Assembly: GCA_028820505.1 (NCBI GenBank)
Contig: JAPPIT010000153.1
Coordinates: 1-35,903, forward strand
Reading direction: 5' to 3'
Source: Defluviicoccus sp.
GTDB taxonomy: Bacteria; Pseudomonadota; Alphaproteobacteria; MPNO01
DNA length: 35,903 bases
Below, piece after piece: positions 22,995-31,303 of the stretch. The notes beneath the pieces are model-generated. The model did not search any database. It was not told where the DNA came from and saw only the letters and a program-made list of their open reading frames with translations. Positions within the stretch are counted from its first letter, which is position 1. Every line of letters starts with the position of its first letter. Position numbers and translations under genes: made by a program.

Positions 22995-23911
22995 GCCGCG
23001 AGCCGCCGCCCGATCGCCTTCAGCGCCGAAACCGCGCCCGCCAGCGCGTCCCACCCGGAGCTGTGACCGATCGCATCCAGCCCCTGAAGCCCCGCGGCAA
23101 GCGCCGTGTCGTCGGCGCGGGCGAGCGCGTCGATCGACCGGTGCAGCGCGTCGGCGCCGAGTCCCTTCGCCGCCGCCCGCAGATGCGCGGCGCTGATGCG
23201 GTTGGTGCCCTCCGCCGCGATCGCGAGCGCCGGGCTCGCCAGCGAAGCGGCGTCTTCCGCGCGGCCCGACATGATGAGCGCGATCATCGCCCCGCCGAGG
23301 TAATCGTCGCCCGAGGGCGTAAGGCCGGGGCCGAGCCCGATCAGCCCCGAGACGATGTTGCGCGGCGTCACGTCCGCATCCCCCGCCAACCGTCTTTCCA
23401 GCGCGGAGATCGCCGGTTGCGCTCTCCGCAACAGCGGCGAATCGGATAAAGGCGCGGCACTGTCCGGTCGTGCGAGCGGTGCAAACCCCTCGTCCAGATC
23501 GAAGCCGCGAAGCGCATCGGAAAGTCGCGCGAGAGCCGCGGCGATCCCGTCTCCGGTCCATGCGCAAGGACCGCGCGGCGGGTCGTGGAGCCGTGCGCCG
23601 GCGAAGCTCACCGTGCCCACCGCACCGATCCGCAAGCCCCCGTTTTCGGGACCGATCGGATCGCCCGGACGCAGGCCGGCATCCTGCCAGTCCGGCACCG
23701 TCCGGCCCGGATCGGCAAGCGCGTTGAGGGGTCCGGCCCCGAGAGCGGCGGGGCCGACGCAGGCCATGGCGCCCGAGCCGTCGCGGCCGAGATAGAGGCT
23801 CCGGCGGAATACGGCGAGCACCGAACCGCCGTCGGCCGCGAGCGCCTTCAGGCAGTCCGCGGCGTCTCGCCCGATCTCGACGAGGCGGATCGCCGCCGGC
23901 CGCTCAGCCAT
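22904..23911 (-). CDS. allH: DUF2877 protein, YlbF/AllH homologue (oxamate carbamoyltransferase component)
   Basis: This 335-residue protein carries the DUF2877 signature GLGPGLTPSGDDYLGGAMIAL at about 205 (quoted in part: GLGPGLTPSGDD). The N-terminal half is a beta-rich region (SVLAVFRRSLYLG, ACVGPAALGAGPLNAL). In E. coli the YlbF/AllH protein is the third component of oxamate carbamoyltransferase. Here it is encoded on the opposite strand from its partners FdrA and YlbE and is convergent with them. The start ATG at 23911 overlaps the end of the carbamate kinase gene by 8 bp, so kinase and DUF2877 form one transcript. The C-terminal 30 residues (AAQPARSAAAVSAAPALDSA and on) are read antisense to the fdrA end and are low in complexity, so they may be a recent extension past an original stop. 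Confidence 0.82.
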   Translation of the reverse strand: MAERPAAIRLVEIGRDAADCLKALAADGGSVLAVFRRSLYLGRDGSGAMACVGPAALGAGPLNALADPGRTVPDWQDAGLRPGDPIGPENGGLRIGAVGTVSFAGARLHDPPRGPCAWTGDGIAAALARLSDALRGFDLDEGFAPLARPDSAAPLSDSPLLRRAQPAISALERRLAGDADVTPRNIVSGLIGLGPGLTPSGDDYLGGAMIALIMSGRAEDAASLASPALAIAAEGTNRISAAHLRAAAKGLGADALHRSIDALARADDTALAAGLQGLDAIGHSSGWDALAGAVSALKAIGRRLAAQPARSAAAVSAAPALDSATTTPASRNAST

Positions 23912-24866
23912 CGCGGACGATATGGGTTCCGGTCCTGCCTTCCAGCGCATCGGCCGCCCGTTCCAGCGGCCCGATCACCACCCGCTTTCCGCCGCGCTCG
24001 ATGAAGTCGATCGCCGCGTCGATCTTGGGACCCATGCTGCCCGGCGGGAACTGGCCGTCCGCGCGGTGGGCCTTGATCTCGGAGAGGGTCACCGAATCGA
24101 GATTGCGCTGGGAGGGGGTGCCGAAATCGATCGCGACCCGGTCGACGCCGGTCATGATCATGATCGTGTCGATGCCGAGCGCCTCGGCCATCATCGCCGA
24201 GGTCAGGTCCTTGTCGATCACGGCCTCCACGCCGGTGCGCGTGCCGTCCGGCCTGCGCAGGACCGGGATGCCGCCGCCGCCGCCCGCGATCACCACCGCG
24301 CCCCGCGCCGCGATGTCGCGCACCAGCGAGAGGTCGGCGATGTGCCGCGGTCGGGGCGAGGGGACGACATGGCGCCAGCCGCGGCCCGAATCCTCGCGCA
24401 TTTCCCAGCCGGTTTCGCGGGCGAGCGCCTTCGCCTCCTCCTCCGAGTAGAAATAGCCGATCGGCTTGGTCGGGTTGTCGAAGGCGGGGTCGTCGGGATC
24501 GACCTCGACCTGGGTGAGAAGGCAGACCGCCTGGCGCGGATCGCCGGCCTGGCGGAGCGCGTTCTCCATCGCCTGGAGCAGGAGGTACGCGACCCCGCCC
24601 TGGCTGTGCGCGACGCAGATATCGAGCGACATCGGGGTCACGCGGTGCCGGGCGATCGCCTGGCGCATCATGATCTTGCCGACGACGGGTCCATTGCCGT
24701 GGGTGACTACGAGCTCGTTGCCGAGGCGCATCAGGGGAAGCAGCGACGCCGCCGTCCGCTCGGCGTATTCGCGCTGTTCGGCGACGGTGCCGGAGGTCGT
24801 CTCCGGGTGGACCGCGTTGCCGCCGATCGCCACCAGAAGACGGTCCGGAATCGGGAATTGGGCCAA
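23904..24866 (-). CDS. Carbamate kinase
   Basis: This is carbamate kinase (ArcC/YbcF/AllK family), 320 residues. It converts carbamoyl phosphate and ADP to ATP and carbamate, which decays to ammonia and carbon dioxide. Motifs are LLVAIGGNAVHPE near the start, VVTHGNGPVVG, DICVAHSQGGVAYLLLQAM, VVIAGGGGGIPVL, DKDLTSAMMAEALGID and GSMGPKIDAAIDFIE. The TTG at 24866 is chosen because it places AIGGNA about 12 residues in, has GAGGAG about 9 nt upstream, and all upstream in-frame sequence translates intergenic repeat DNA. Next to oxamate carbamoyltransferase genes it most likely serves oxalurate breakdown, harvesting ATP, rather than arginine deiminase metabolism, for which no genes are seen. Confidence 0.93.
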   Translation of the reverse strand: MAQFPIPDRLLVAIGGNAVHPETTSGTVAEQREYAERTAASLLPLMRLGNELVVTHGNGPVVGKIMMRQAIARHRVTPMSLDICVAHSQGGVAYLLLQAMENALRQAGDPRQAVCLLTQVEVDPDDPAFDNPTKPIGYFYSEEEAKALARETGWEMREDSGRGWRHVVPSPRPRHIADLSLVRDIAARGAVVIAGGGGGIPVLRRPDGTRTGVEAVIDKDLTSAMMAEALGIDTIMIMTGVDRVAIDFGTPSQRNLDSVTLSEIKAHRADGQFPPGSMGPKIDAAIDFIERGGKRVVIGPLERAADALEGRTGTHIVRDG

Positions 24867-24945
24867 GGCAGGTCGCTCCTCGATCCCGTCGAGCCTAGTG
24901 TCTTGTTTCCGAAGATACCATCCATCCGCACGGTGCCCCCACCCC

Positions 24946-25075
24946 GCCATGCCCGGATTTGTGCCGGGCATGACGACGTGGGGGGAGAGGCGTGCCCGCC
25001 CCGCCCGCATCCGCCCTCCTTGTCCCCCCGCCGTCACCCCGGCTCGAGGCCGGGTGACAGCGGGGGCATGACGGT
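24946..25075. repeat. Repeat-rich intergenic region with palindromic element remnants
   Basis: A single palindrome catgcccggatttgtgccgggcatg (given in full only by position: 24948-24972), a second palindrome of the form gtcaccc...gggtgac at 25033-25058, and a half arm gggggcatgacgg at 25064-25076 lie between the divergent carbamate kinase and aminotransferase genes. They sit in the 310-bp region that must also hold both promoters. No clear promoter consensus was found here. Confidence 0.65.
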
Positions 25076-25176
25076 GGGGACACCGGGCGCTTTGCGACGC
25101 GTAATCGTTGTGGCGCCGGCCGATTTAGGCTATCGCCCCCTGTCGGAACGACCGGAGTCCGGGGAAGCGTGACCGC

Positions 25177-26415
25177 ATGTCGGAACTGTTCGGAGATCTG
25201 AATCCGCCGCCGCGCCTGTTGATGGGGCCGGGGCCGATCAACGTCGATCCGCGCGTATTGCGGGCCATGTCGATGCCGATGCTGGGACAGTTCGACCCGG
25301 TCTTCACCGGCTACATGAACGAGATCATGGCGCTGTCGCGGCAGGTCTGGCGAACCGGGAACCGGTGGTCGCTGCTGGTCGACGGCACCGCGCGGGCGGC
25401 GATCGAGGCGATACTGGTGTCGCTGATCGAGCCGGGCGACCGGGTGCTGGTCCCCGTCTCGGGCCGCTTCGGACAGCTGCTCTGCGAGATCGCGGAGCGG
25501 GCCGGCGCGGAGGTCCGCGTCATCGAGACCGAGTGGGGCACGGTGTTCGAGCCCGACCGGGTGGAGGACGCGCTCAGGCGGGAGCGGCCCAAGCTGGTCG
25601 CGGCGGTGCATGGCGATACCTCGACGACGATGGCGCAGCCGCTCGACGAGATCGGCCCGCTCTGCCGGCGTTACGACGCCCTCCTGTTCGTGGATGCGAC
25701 GGCGACGCTCGGCGGGATGAAGCTGCCGATCGACGAATGGCAGATCGACGCGGCGGCCGCCGGATTGCAGAAGTGCCTCTCCGGGCCGTCGGGTTCCGCG
25801 CCCATCACCTTCAACGAGCGCGTGGTCGAGACGCTTCGCCCCCGGCACCACATCGAGCGGGGCATCCGGCCCGAGGGAATCGCCGAAGGGGAGGGCGCGC
25901 AGATCCGTTCGAACTATTTCGACCTGCCGATGCTGATGGATTACTGGAGCGAGATGCGCCTCAACCACCACACCGAGGCGACGACGATGCTCTACGGCGC
26001 CCGGGAGTGTTTCCGCATCGCCCTCCAGGAAGGGCTGGAGGCGCGCTTCGCCCGCCATGCGCTGGTCGGCCGGGCCCTCGTCGAGGGGCTTCGGGCGATG
26101 GGGCTCGGGATCTTCGGCGACATCGCCAACAAGATGGCCAACGTCACCGGCATCGCGATCCCCGACGGCGTCGACGGCGACCGGGTGATCCGGGGCATGC
26201 TGGAGGATTTCAGCATCGAGATCGGCACTTCCTTCGGCCCGCTGCGGGGAAAGATCTGGCGGATCGGGACGATGGCCTATAACTGCCGCAAGGATGCGGT
26301 TCTCACCACGCTCGCCGCCTTCGAGGCGACGCTCCGCCAGTGCGGCTATTCGGCGCCGCCCGGCGCCGGCGTCGATGCCGCGCTCGCCGTGTTCCGCGCG
26401 TCCGAGGCGGCCTGA
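25177..26415 (+). CDS. pucG: Ureidoglycine-glyoxylate aminotransferase-like PLP enzyme (PucG-like)
   Basis: This 412-residue class V aminotransferase is of the alanine-glyoxylate/PucG type. Key parts are LLMGPGPINVDPRVLRAMSM (start of motif), the PLP lysine Lys199 in AAAGLQKCLSGPSG, HGDTSTT, and the acid FVDATATLGG. PucG-specific features match what I recall of the B. subtilis enzyme: Gln38 in MLGQFDP, where ordinary alanine-glyoxylate transaminases have His, and Asn263 in RLNHHTEATTM with NYFDLPMLMDYWSE just before it. The enzyme would convert (S)-ureidoglycine and glyoxylate into oxalurate and glycine. The gene is divergent from carbamate kinase and the oxamate carbamoyltransferase genes, which would use the oxalurate. 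The generic alanine-glyoxylate or serine-pyruvate activity is the alternative. Confidence 0.87.
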   Translation: MSELFGDLNPPPRLLMGPGPINVDPRVLRAMSMPMLGQFDPVFTGYMNEIMALSRQVWRTGNRWSLLVDGTARAAIEAILVSLIEPGDRVLVPVSGRFGQLLCEIAERAGAEVRVIETEWGTVFEPDRVEDALRRERPKLVAAVHGDTSTTMAQPLDEIGPLCRRYDALLFVDATATLGGMKLPIDEWQIDAAAAGLQKCLSGPSGSAPITFNERVVETLRPRHHIERGIRPEGIAEGEGAQIRSNYFDLPMLMDYWSEMRLNHHTEATTMLYGARECFRIALQEGLEARFARHALVGRALVEGLRAMGLGIFGDIANKMANVTGIAIPDGVDGDRVIRGMLEDFSIEIGTSFGPLRGKIWRIGTMAYNCRKDAVLTTLAAFEATLRQCGYSAPPGAGVDAALAVFRASEAA

Positions 26416-26418
26416 GGC

Positions 26419-27114
26419 TTGCGGCGGTTCTACAAGGGCGCGCGTTCCGCCCCGGTGGCGGGCGGGTTCGGCGTCTTTCTCGACGATCGCCCGGTGATGA
26501 CGCCGGGCAAGCGGATCCTGACGGTGCCCCGGGCCGCTCTCGGCGACGCCGTCGCGGACGAATGGTCAGCCCAGGAAGAGACGGTCGATCCGATGTCGAT
26601 GCCGCTGACCCGGTTCGCCAACACCGCGCTCGACATCGTGGGCGGGAAGCGCGGCGAGGTCGTGGCGGAGATCGCGGGTTACGGCGAAACCGACCTCGTC
26701 TGCTACCGCGTCGACCGGCCGGCGGAGCTGCGGCGGCGGCAGGAGGCGGCCTGGGATCCCCTGGTGGACTGGATCGGCGAAGAGTGCGGCGTCCGCCTGG
26801 AGGTGACCGCCGGGCTGATCCCGGCGCCGCAGCCCGAAGAGGCCGTCGCGGCCCTGCGCGCGCGGGTGGCGGCGCTCGACGATTTCGTCCTCGCGGCTTT
26901 CCAGCGCGCCACCGGGGCGCTCGGTTCCGTCGTCTTGGCGCTCGCGATGACGAACGGGCGGCTCGGCGCGGAGGAAGCCTGGGCCGCGTCGACGATCGAC
27001 GAGGCGTATCAGGCCGAACGCTGGGGCGAGGACGGCGAAGCCGGCGAGGTTCGGGAGGTGCTGCGGTCCGAGCTGCTGGCCGCCGACCGCTTCATCCGGC
27101 TCTGCCGTTCGTAA
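26419..27114 (+). CDS. ATP12 family F1-ATPase assembly chaperone
   Basis: This is a 231-residue ATP12 homologue, a chaperone that in mitochondria and Alphaproteobacteria protects the F1 alpha subunit during ATP synthase assembly. Features are [28 protein letters not shown] (first part quoted), [27 protein letters not shown] and the C-terminal [22 protein letters not shown]. Its TTG start lies 3 bp after the stop codon of the PucG-like gene, which suggests one transcript even though the functions do not match. Its 3' end overlaps the convergent lipB gene by 23 bp. The family is a good taxonomic sign for Alphaproteobacteria. Confidence 0.92.
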   Translation: MRRFYKGARSAPVAGGFGVFLDDRPVMTPGKRILTVPRAALGDAVADEWSAQEETVDPMSMPLTRFANTALDIVGGKRGEVVAEIAGYGETDLVCYRVDRPAELRRRQEAAWDPLVDWIGEECGVRLEVTAGLIPAPQPEEAVAALRARVAALDDFVLAAFQRATGALGSVVLALAMTNGRLGAEEAWAASTIDEAYQAERWGEDGEAGEVREVLRSELLAADRFIRLCRS

Positions 27115-27766
27115 GCCCTGCCGGAACGGGCTGCTTCGGCCGTTCCCCGAAGACCGCCGCGAACCGGCGCAGCAGCGCGTCGTCCACCTCTTCCATCGAA
27201 GCGGCGACGCCGAGATCGGCGAGGGAGGTCACCCCGTATTCGCCGATGCCGCAGGGCACGATCCCGTCATAGTGGGACAGGTCCGGCGCGACGTTCAGGG
27301 ACACGCCGTGATAGCTGATCCAGTGCCGCAGGCGGAGCCCGACCGCCGCGATCTTGGCCTCGCCGCCGGGGCGTTCGACCCAGATGCCCACCCGTCCCCC
27401 GCGGCGCTCCCCTTCGATGCCGAACTCCGCCAGGGCCCCGATCAGCCACGACTCGACGGCGCGCACGAAACGCCGGACGTCGCGGCCGCGGGAGGCGAGG
27501 TCGAGCATGAGATAGACCACCCGCTGACCGGGGCCGTGATAGGTGAACTCGCCGCCCCGCCCGGTCGCGTGGACCGGGAAACGGTCGGGCGCGAGCAGGT
27601 CTTCCTTCCTGGCCGACGTTCCCGCGGTGTAGAGCGGCGGATGCTCGACCAGCCAGGCGAGCTCGTCCGCGCTGCCGGCGCGGATCACCGCGACGCGCTC
27701 CTCCATCCCGCGGACCGCGTCCTCGTAAGGCTGCAGCCCCGGCTCCACCCGCCATTCGACCGTCAT
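27092..27766 (-). CDS. lipB: Octanoyltransferase (lipoyl-acyl carrier protein transferase)
   Basis: LipB transfers octanoate from acyl carrier protein to lipoyl domains, the first step of endogenous lipoate synthesis. It has 224 residues. Motifs are [14 protein letters not shown], the [16 protein letters not shown] signature, the catalytic Lys in [19 protein letters not shown] and the catalytic Cys in [15 protein letters not shown]. The ATG at 27766 fits the family N terminus ([16 protein letters not shown]). It is convergent with and overlaps the ATP12 gene by 23 bp. It is monocistronic in this window; lipA is not present. Confidence 0.95.
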   Translation of the reverse strand: MTVEWRVEPGLQPYEDAVRGMEERVAVIRAGSADELAWLVEHPPLYTAGTSARKEDLLAPDRFPVHATGRGGEFTYHGPGQRVVYLMLDLASRGRDVRRFVRAVESWLIGALAEFGIEGERRGGRVGIWVERPGGEAKIAAVGLRLRHWISYHGVSLNVAPDLSHYDGIVPCGIGEYGVTSLADLGVAASMEEVDDALLRRFAAVFGERPKQPVPAGLTNGRAG

Positions 27767-27867
27767 CGGCGATCCCGCGTCGTGCTCGCGCCTTGCGGCA
27801 TGCAATTCATTTTGCTATGTCCGCTCCCCGTAATTTGGCGGTAACCGGGCTTGAGTCCAACACTTAT

Positions 27868-27954
27868 GCGGTCGTGGCGGAACTGGTAGACGCGCAGCGT
27901 TGAGGTCGCTGTGGGAGCAATCCCGTGGAAGTTCGAGTCTTCTCGACCGCACCA
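27868..27954 (+). tRNA. tRNA-Leu (anticodon GAG)
   Basis: An 87-nt class II tRNA. The acceptor stem GCGGTCG (27868-27874) pairs with CGACCGC (27944-27950), followed by A and an encoded CCA. The anticodon stem CAGCG/CGCTG encloses TTGAGGT with GAG at 27902-27904. The long variable arm and GTTCGAGTC T loop are present. A strong intrinsic terminator follows directly at 27961. Confidence 0.96.
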
Positions 27955-27960
27955 ATTCGC

Positions 27961-27997
27961 CGGGCCCGCCCAATCGATGGGCGGGCCCGTTCCTTTT
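27961..27997 (+). terminator. Intrinsic terminator after tRNA-Leu(GAG)
   Basis: An 11-bp perfect stem, cgggcccgccc (27961-27971) with gggcgggcccg (27979-27989), has a 7-nt loop and is followed by ttcctttt. It would end the tRNA transcript and insulate mgtE, whose ribosome binding site lies 19 bp further on. Confidence 0.85.
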
Positions 27998-28025
27998 CCT
28001 GCGTCGAAGCCGTTCGGAGGCCGAT

Positions 28026-29423
28026 ATGACCCAGTCGCGCGCGGTTGCGGCCCAGGACGGCGACGGCCTCGCGGTCGGGGAGCTGATCGGGCTCAACCCC
28101 GAAATCGCGCGTTCGGCGATCGGCGCGCTCGATTCCGGCCGGACCGACGAGGCCGCCGAGCTTATCGCGGCGCTTCACTATGCCGAGGTGGCCGACCTTC
28201 TCGAACAGCTGAACCCCGACCACCGCGCCGCGGCGGTCGATATCCTCGCGCCCGCCTTTCCGCCGGAAATCCTGCCCGAGCTCGACGAGGCGGTGCTGGA
28301 AGACGTCGCGGAACGTCTCGGCGACCGGCGCCTCGCCGGGGCCATCGCCGGGCTCGAATCGGACGATGCGCTTCTTCTGATCGCCGCGCTCGACGAGACC
28401 CAGCAACGCCAGGTCATGCAGGCGATCCCCGCCGCGCTGCGCGCCGCGCTGGAACAGGGGCTTGCCTATCCCGAGGACAGCGCCGGCCGGCTGATGCAGC
28501 GCGACCTCGTCGCGGTGCCGACATTCTGGACGGTCGGAGAGACCATCGACTATCTGCGCGAGGCGGACGACTTGCCGAACGATTTCTACGACATCTTCGT
28601 GGTCGATCCGGGACACCGCCCGGTCGGGACGGTCGCGCTGAGCCACGTGCTCCGCACCAGGCGGCCGGTGCCGATGCGCGATCTCTCGCGCCGCGAGGTG
28701 GCGACGGTGCCGGTCGGCATGGACCAGGAAGAGGTCGCCTACGCCTTCGCGCAGAAGAACCTCGTCTCCGCTCCGGTGGTCGACGACGGCGGCCGGCTGA
28801 TCGGCGTGATCACCGTCGACGACGTGGTCGACGTGATCCACGAGGAGGCCGAGGAGGACCTGATGCGCCTCGGCGGCGTCACCGGGACCGACATCTACGA
28901 GGCCGCGATCGACACCGGAAAGGCGCGGTTCTCCTGGCTGTTCGTCAACCTGCTGACCGCCATCCTCGCCTCCATCGTGATCGGTTTCTTCGAGGCGACC
29001 ATCGAGCGGATCGTCATCCTCGCGGTCCTGATGCCGATCGCGGCGTCGATGGGCGGCAATGCCGGGACCCAGTCGCTCACGGTCGCGGTGCGCGCGATCG
29101 CGATGCGCGACCTGACGTCGGCCAACGCCTGGCGCGTGCTGTCGAAGGAAGGCCTCGTGGGGCTGCTGAACGGAGTCCTGTTCGCCCTGATCGTGGGCCT
29201 CGTCGCCTGGGTCTGGTCGGGCGAGGTCTCCATCGGCCTCGTGATGGCCGCGGCGATGGCCGTCACGATGGCGATCGCCGGGATCGCCGGCACCGCGATC
29301 CCGTTCTGCCTGTCGCGCACCGCCATCGATCCCGCGGTCGCCTCGGGCGTGCTGCTCACGACGATCACCGACGCGATCGCCTTCCTCGCCTTTCTCGGCC
29401 TGGCGGCGTGGTGGCTGCTCTGA
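28026..29423 (+). CDS. mgtE: Magnesium transporter MgtE
   Basis: This is an MgtE-type magnesium channel of 465 residues. In order it has the cytoplasmic N domain (about 20-130, with HYAEVADLLEQLNPDHRAAAVDIL quoted in part), two CBS domains (about 135-255, VPTFWTVGETIDYLR and KNLVSAPVVDDGGRLIGVITVDDVVDVI in part), the plug helix with EEAEEDLMRLGGV, and a five-helix membrane domain (about 305-465). The membrane domain contains the conserved LMPIAASMGGNAGTQS and the later AGIAGTAIPFCL. The acidic residues of the cytoplasmic part sense magnesium and close the channel when it is high. The start has GGAGG 5 nt before the ATG. It stands alone after the tRNA-Leu terminator. Confidence 0.95.
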   Translation: MTQSRAVAAQDGDGLAVGELIGLNPEIARSAIGALDSGRTDEAAELIAALHYAEVADLLEQLNPDHRAAAVDILAPAFPPEILPELDEAVLEDVAERLGDRRLAGAIAGLESDDALLLIAALDETQQRQVMQAIPAALRAALEQGLAYPEDSAGRLMQRDLVAVPTFWTVGETIDYLREADDLPNDFYDIFVVDPGHRPVGTVALSHVLRTRRPVPMRDLSRREVATVPVGMDQEEVAYAFAQKNLVSAPVVDDGGRLIGVITVDDVVDVIHEEAEEDLMRLGGVTGTDIYEAAIDTGKARFSWLFVNLLTAILASIVIGFFEATIERIVILAVLMPIAASMGGNAGTQSLTVAVRAIAMRDLTSANAWRVLSKEGLVGLLNGVLFALIVGLVAWVWSGEVSIGLVMAAAMAVTMAIAGIAGTAIPFCLSRTAIDPAVASGVLLTTITDAIAFLAFLGLAAWWLL

Positions 29424-29497
29424 CCGCCGCGGCCGTTTGGTCCCGCCGCCGCGGGATGAAAGAATACAACTCCAAAACCGAAGCGGAGACGCAGCCC

Positions 29498-30334
29498 ATG
29501 CCGCGGACCGAACCGCCGCGCGGCTGGCCGGCCGGCCGGCCGCTCGCGATCTCCTTCCACATCATGTGCGAGGCGTGGCCGGACGACGCGGCGCCGGGCG
29601 TCGGACCGATGGGGAATCCGATCGGGGCGGGCGTGCTCGACACCCAGGCGCGGTCGTGGGCGCGCTACGGCATGACCGAGGGCGCCTGGCGGCTGCTCGA
29701 CATCGTCGCCGAGGCCGGCATCCCGTGCACCGCCTACGCGAACGGGATCATCGCCGAGCGCTGGCCGGACCTGCTGCAGCGCATCGACGGCGACGGCCAT
29801 GCCATCGGCGCGCATGCCTGGTCGCAGAACGTCCTGCCCGTCTACCAGGACCGGGAAAGCGAGGAGCGCGATCTCGTGCGCGGGATCGAAGCGTTCGAAG
29901 CCTGCATCCGCAAGCGCCCGGAGGGGTTCATCAGCCCGCGCGGGACCGCCAGCGAGAGCACCGCCGAACTGCTCGCGAAGCACGGGTTTCGCTGGACTGC
30001 GGACACGTTCGACGCCGACCTGCCCTATCTCACCCAAACGGCGGAGGGCCCGCTCGCCTGCGTTCCGTTCACGATGGAGGTCAACGACCTGCCGATCACC
30101 ATGCGCTACGGCCACGAGCCGGAGGCGTTCACGCGGACTCTCGCGCGCATCCTCGAGCGCTGGCGGGACATCGGCAGCCCGGTGGCGACGCTCGACGTCA
30201 CCGCGCACGCCCACGTGTTCGGCCGGCCCGCCGGCGCGATCGAGTACAAGGCGGCGATCGACATGGTGAAGCGCCTGGACTGGGTCTGGCTCACCACCCA
30301 CGACCAGCTGGCCGAGCTGGCGTTCCTGGAGTGA
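29498..30334 (+). CDS. Polysaccharide-deacetylase-fold protein, PuuE-like (metal-independent hydrolase)
   Basis: This 278-residue protein has the NodB/polysaccharide deacetylase fold in the PuuE (cofactor-free allantoinase) style. Typical segments are PLAISFHIMCEAWPDD, YGMTEGAWRLLDIVAEAGIPCTAY, HAIGAHAWSQNVLP, GFISPRGTASESTAELLAKHGF and ADTFDADLPYL with FTMEVNDLPIT. The metal-binding HxxxH of true deacetylases reads HAWSQ (His106, Gln110), so one ligand is lost, as in PuuE. The likely reaction is hydrolysis of a ureide or amide; allantoin fits the purine genes 4-9 kb away, but the substrate is not proven. The ATG at 29498 has GGAG 9 nt upstream; an earlier ATG at 29456 lacks a site. Its stop overlaps the next gene (GTGA). 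Confidence 0.78.
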   Translation: MPRTEPPRGWPAGRPLAISFHIMCEAWPDDAAPGVGPMGNPIGAGVLDTQARSWARYGMTEGAWRLLDIVAEAGIPCTAYANGIIAERWPDLLQRIDGDGHAIGAHAWSQNVLPVYQDRESEERDLVRGIEAFEACIRKRPEGFISPRGTASESTAELLAKHGFRWTADTFDADLPYLTQTAEGPLACVPFTMEVNDLPITMRYGHEPEAFTRTLARILERWRDIGSPVATLDVTAHAHVFGRPAGAIEYKAAIDMVKRLDWVWLTTHDQLAELAFLE

Positions 30335-31281
30335 ACGCCGGGGCGCACATCCCGGTCCACGTGCTTGCCGGCTTCCTCGGCAGCGGCAAGACGACGCTGC
30401 TCAACCGCCTGCTCGCCTCGCCCGCGCTCGGCGACAGCGCGGTGATCGTCAACGAGTTCGGCGAAATCGCCGTCGATCACGCGATGATCACCGAGGCGGC
30501 CGAGGAGACGATGATCCTCAAGAGCGGCTGCATCTGCTGCTCGGTGCGCGGCGACCTGGTCGATTCGCTCTCCGACCTCGCCGGCCGCCGGAACGCCGGT
30601 GCGGTGCCGCCCTTCGCGCGGGTCGTCGTCGAGACCACCGGGCTCGCCGATCCCGGCCCCATCCTCCAGACCCTGGCGACCGACCCGGCGCTCACCGGCC
30701 GCTATCGGGCGGGATCGGTGACCGCCACCGTCGATGCCGTCAATGGAGTCCGGCAGATCGAGAGGCACGAGGAGGCGCGTCGCCAGATCGCGGCCGCCGA
30801 CCGGATCGTCATTACCAAGCTCGACATCGCCGATGCCGGTGCGGAATCGGCATTGAAGGAGAAGGTGACGGGAATCAACCCGACCGGTCCCATCCTGCCG
30901 CGCGACGCGGTCGACGCGGAAATGCTGACGGCATCTGCGGACCCTGCCGTCAGAAATGTCGACGCAAATGCCCATAGCCATCGAGGCGGCATTTCCGCCC
31001 ATTGCCTCGTGATCGAGCGCCCGCTCCGCTGGGCCGGGTTCGTCCGCTGGCTCGATTCGCTGACCGCGCTTCGCGGCGCGGACGTGCTGCGGATCAAGGG
31101 GATCGTGCGAACGCACGAGTTCGACCGGCCCGTCGCGGTGAACGGCATCCATCATCTGCTGCACCCGCCGACGCCGCTCGACGCCTGGCCCGACGGGTGC
31201 CGCGAGACGCGGCTGGTTATCATCGCCGACGGAATCGAGGGACTCGATCTCCGCGCCGGGCTCGAAGCCGCGGGCGCATGA
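30331..31281 (+). CDS. COG0523 (CobW/YjiA/ZNG1-type) GTPase, putative metallochaperone
   Basis: This 316-residue G3E-family GTPase has a Walker A motif GFLGSGKTTLL (14-24), Walker B region VVVETTGLADPGP, the family-defining CxCC metal site GCICCS (Cys67, Cys69, Cys70), base specificity motif ITKLD and a short His-containing stretch (DANAHSHRGG) before the C-terminal CobW_C domain. These proteins deliver zinc, cobalt or other metals to client enzymes. The GTG start overlaps the stop codon of the PuuE-like gene by four bases and a LVIVD-repeat gene follows 22 bp later, so its client may be in the same operon. The client metal cannot be read from the sequence. Confidence 0.9.
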   Translation: MNAGAHIPVHVLAGFLGSGKTTLLNRLLASPALGDSAVIVNEFGEIAVDHAMITEAAEETMILKSGCICCSVRGDLVDSLSDLAGRRNAGAVPPFARVVVETTGLADPGPILQTLATDPALTGRYRAGSVTATVDAVNGVRQIERHEEARRQIAAADRIVITKLDIADAGAESALKEKVTGINPTGPILPRDAVDAEMLTASADPAVRNVDANAHSHRGGISAHCLVIERPLRWAGFVRWLDSLTALRGADVLRIKGIVRTHEFDRPVAVNGIHHLLHPPTPLDAWPDGCRETRLVIIADGIEGLDLRAGLEAAGA

Positions 31282-31303
31282 CGACAAGAGAACGGAGAAG
31301 AGA

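Noticed and set aside
23904..25037. A longer carbamate kinase starting at 25037
   Set aside because: The extra N-terminal part is translated from intergenic palindromic repeat DNA. The TTG at 24866 has a ribosome binding site and the normal distance to the AIGGNA motif.
29498..30334. A cell-wall or chitin-type polysaccharide deacetylase
   Set aside because: There is no signal peptide and the metal-binding HxxxH is broken (Gln at the second His), which fits PuuE-like enzymes better.
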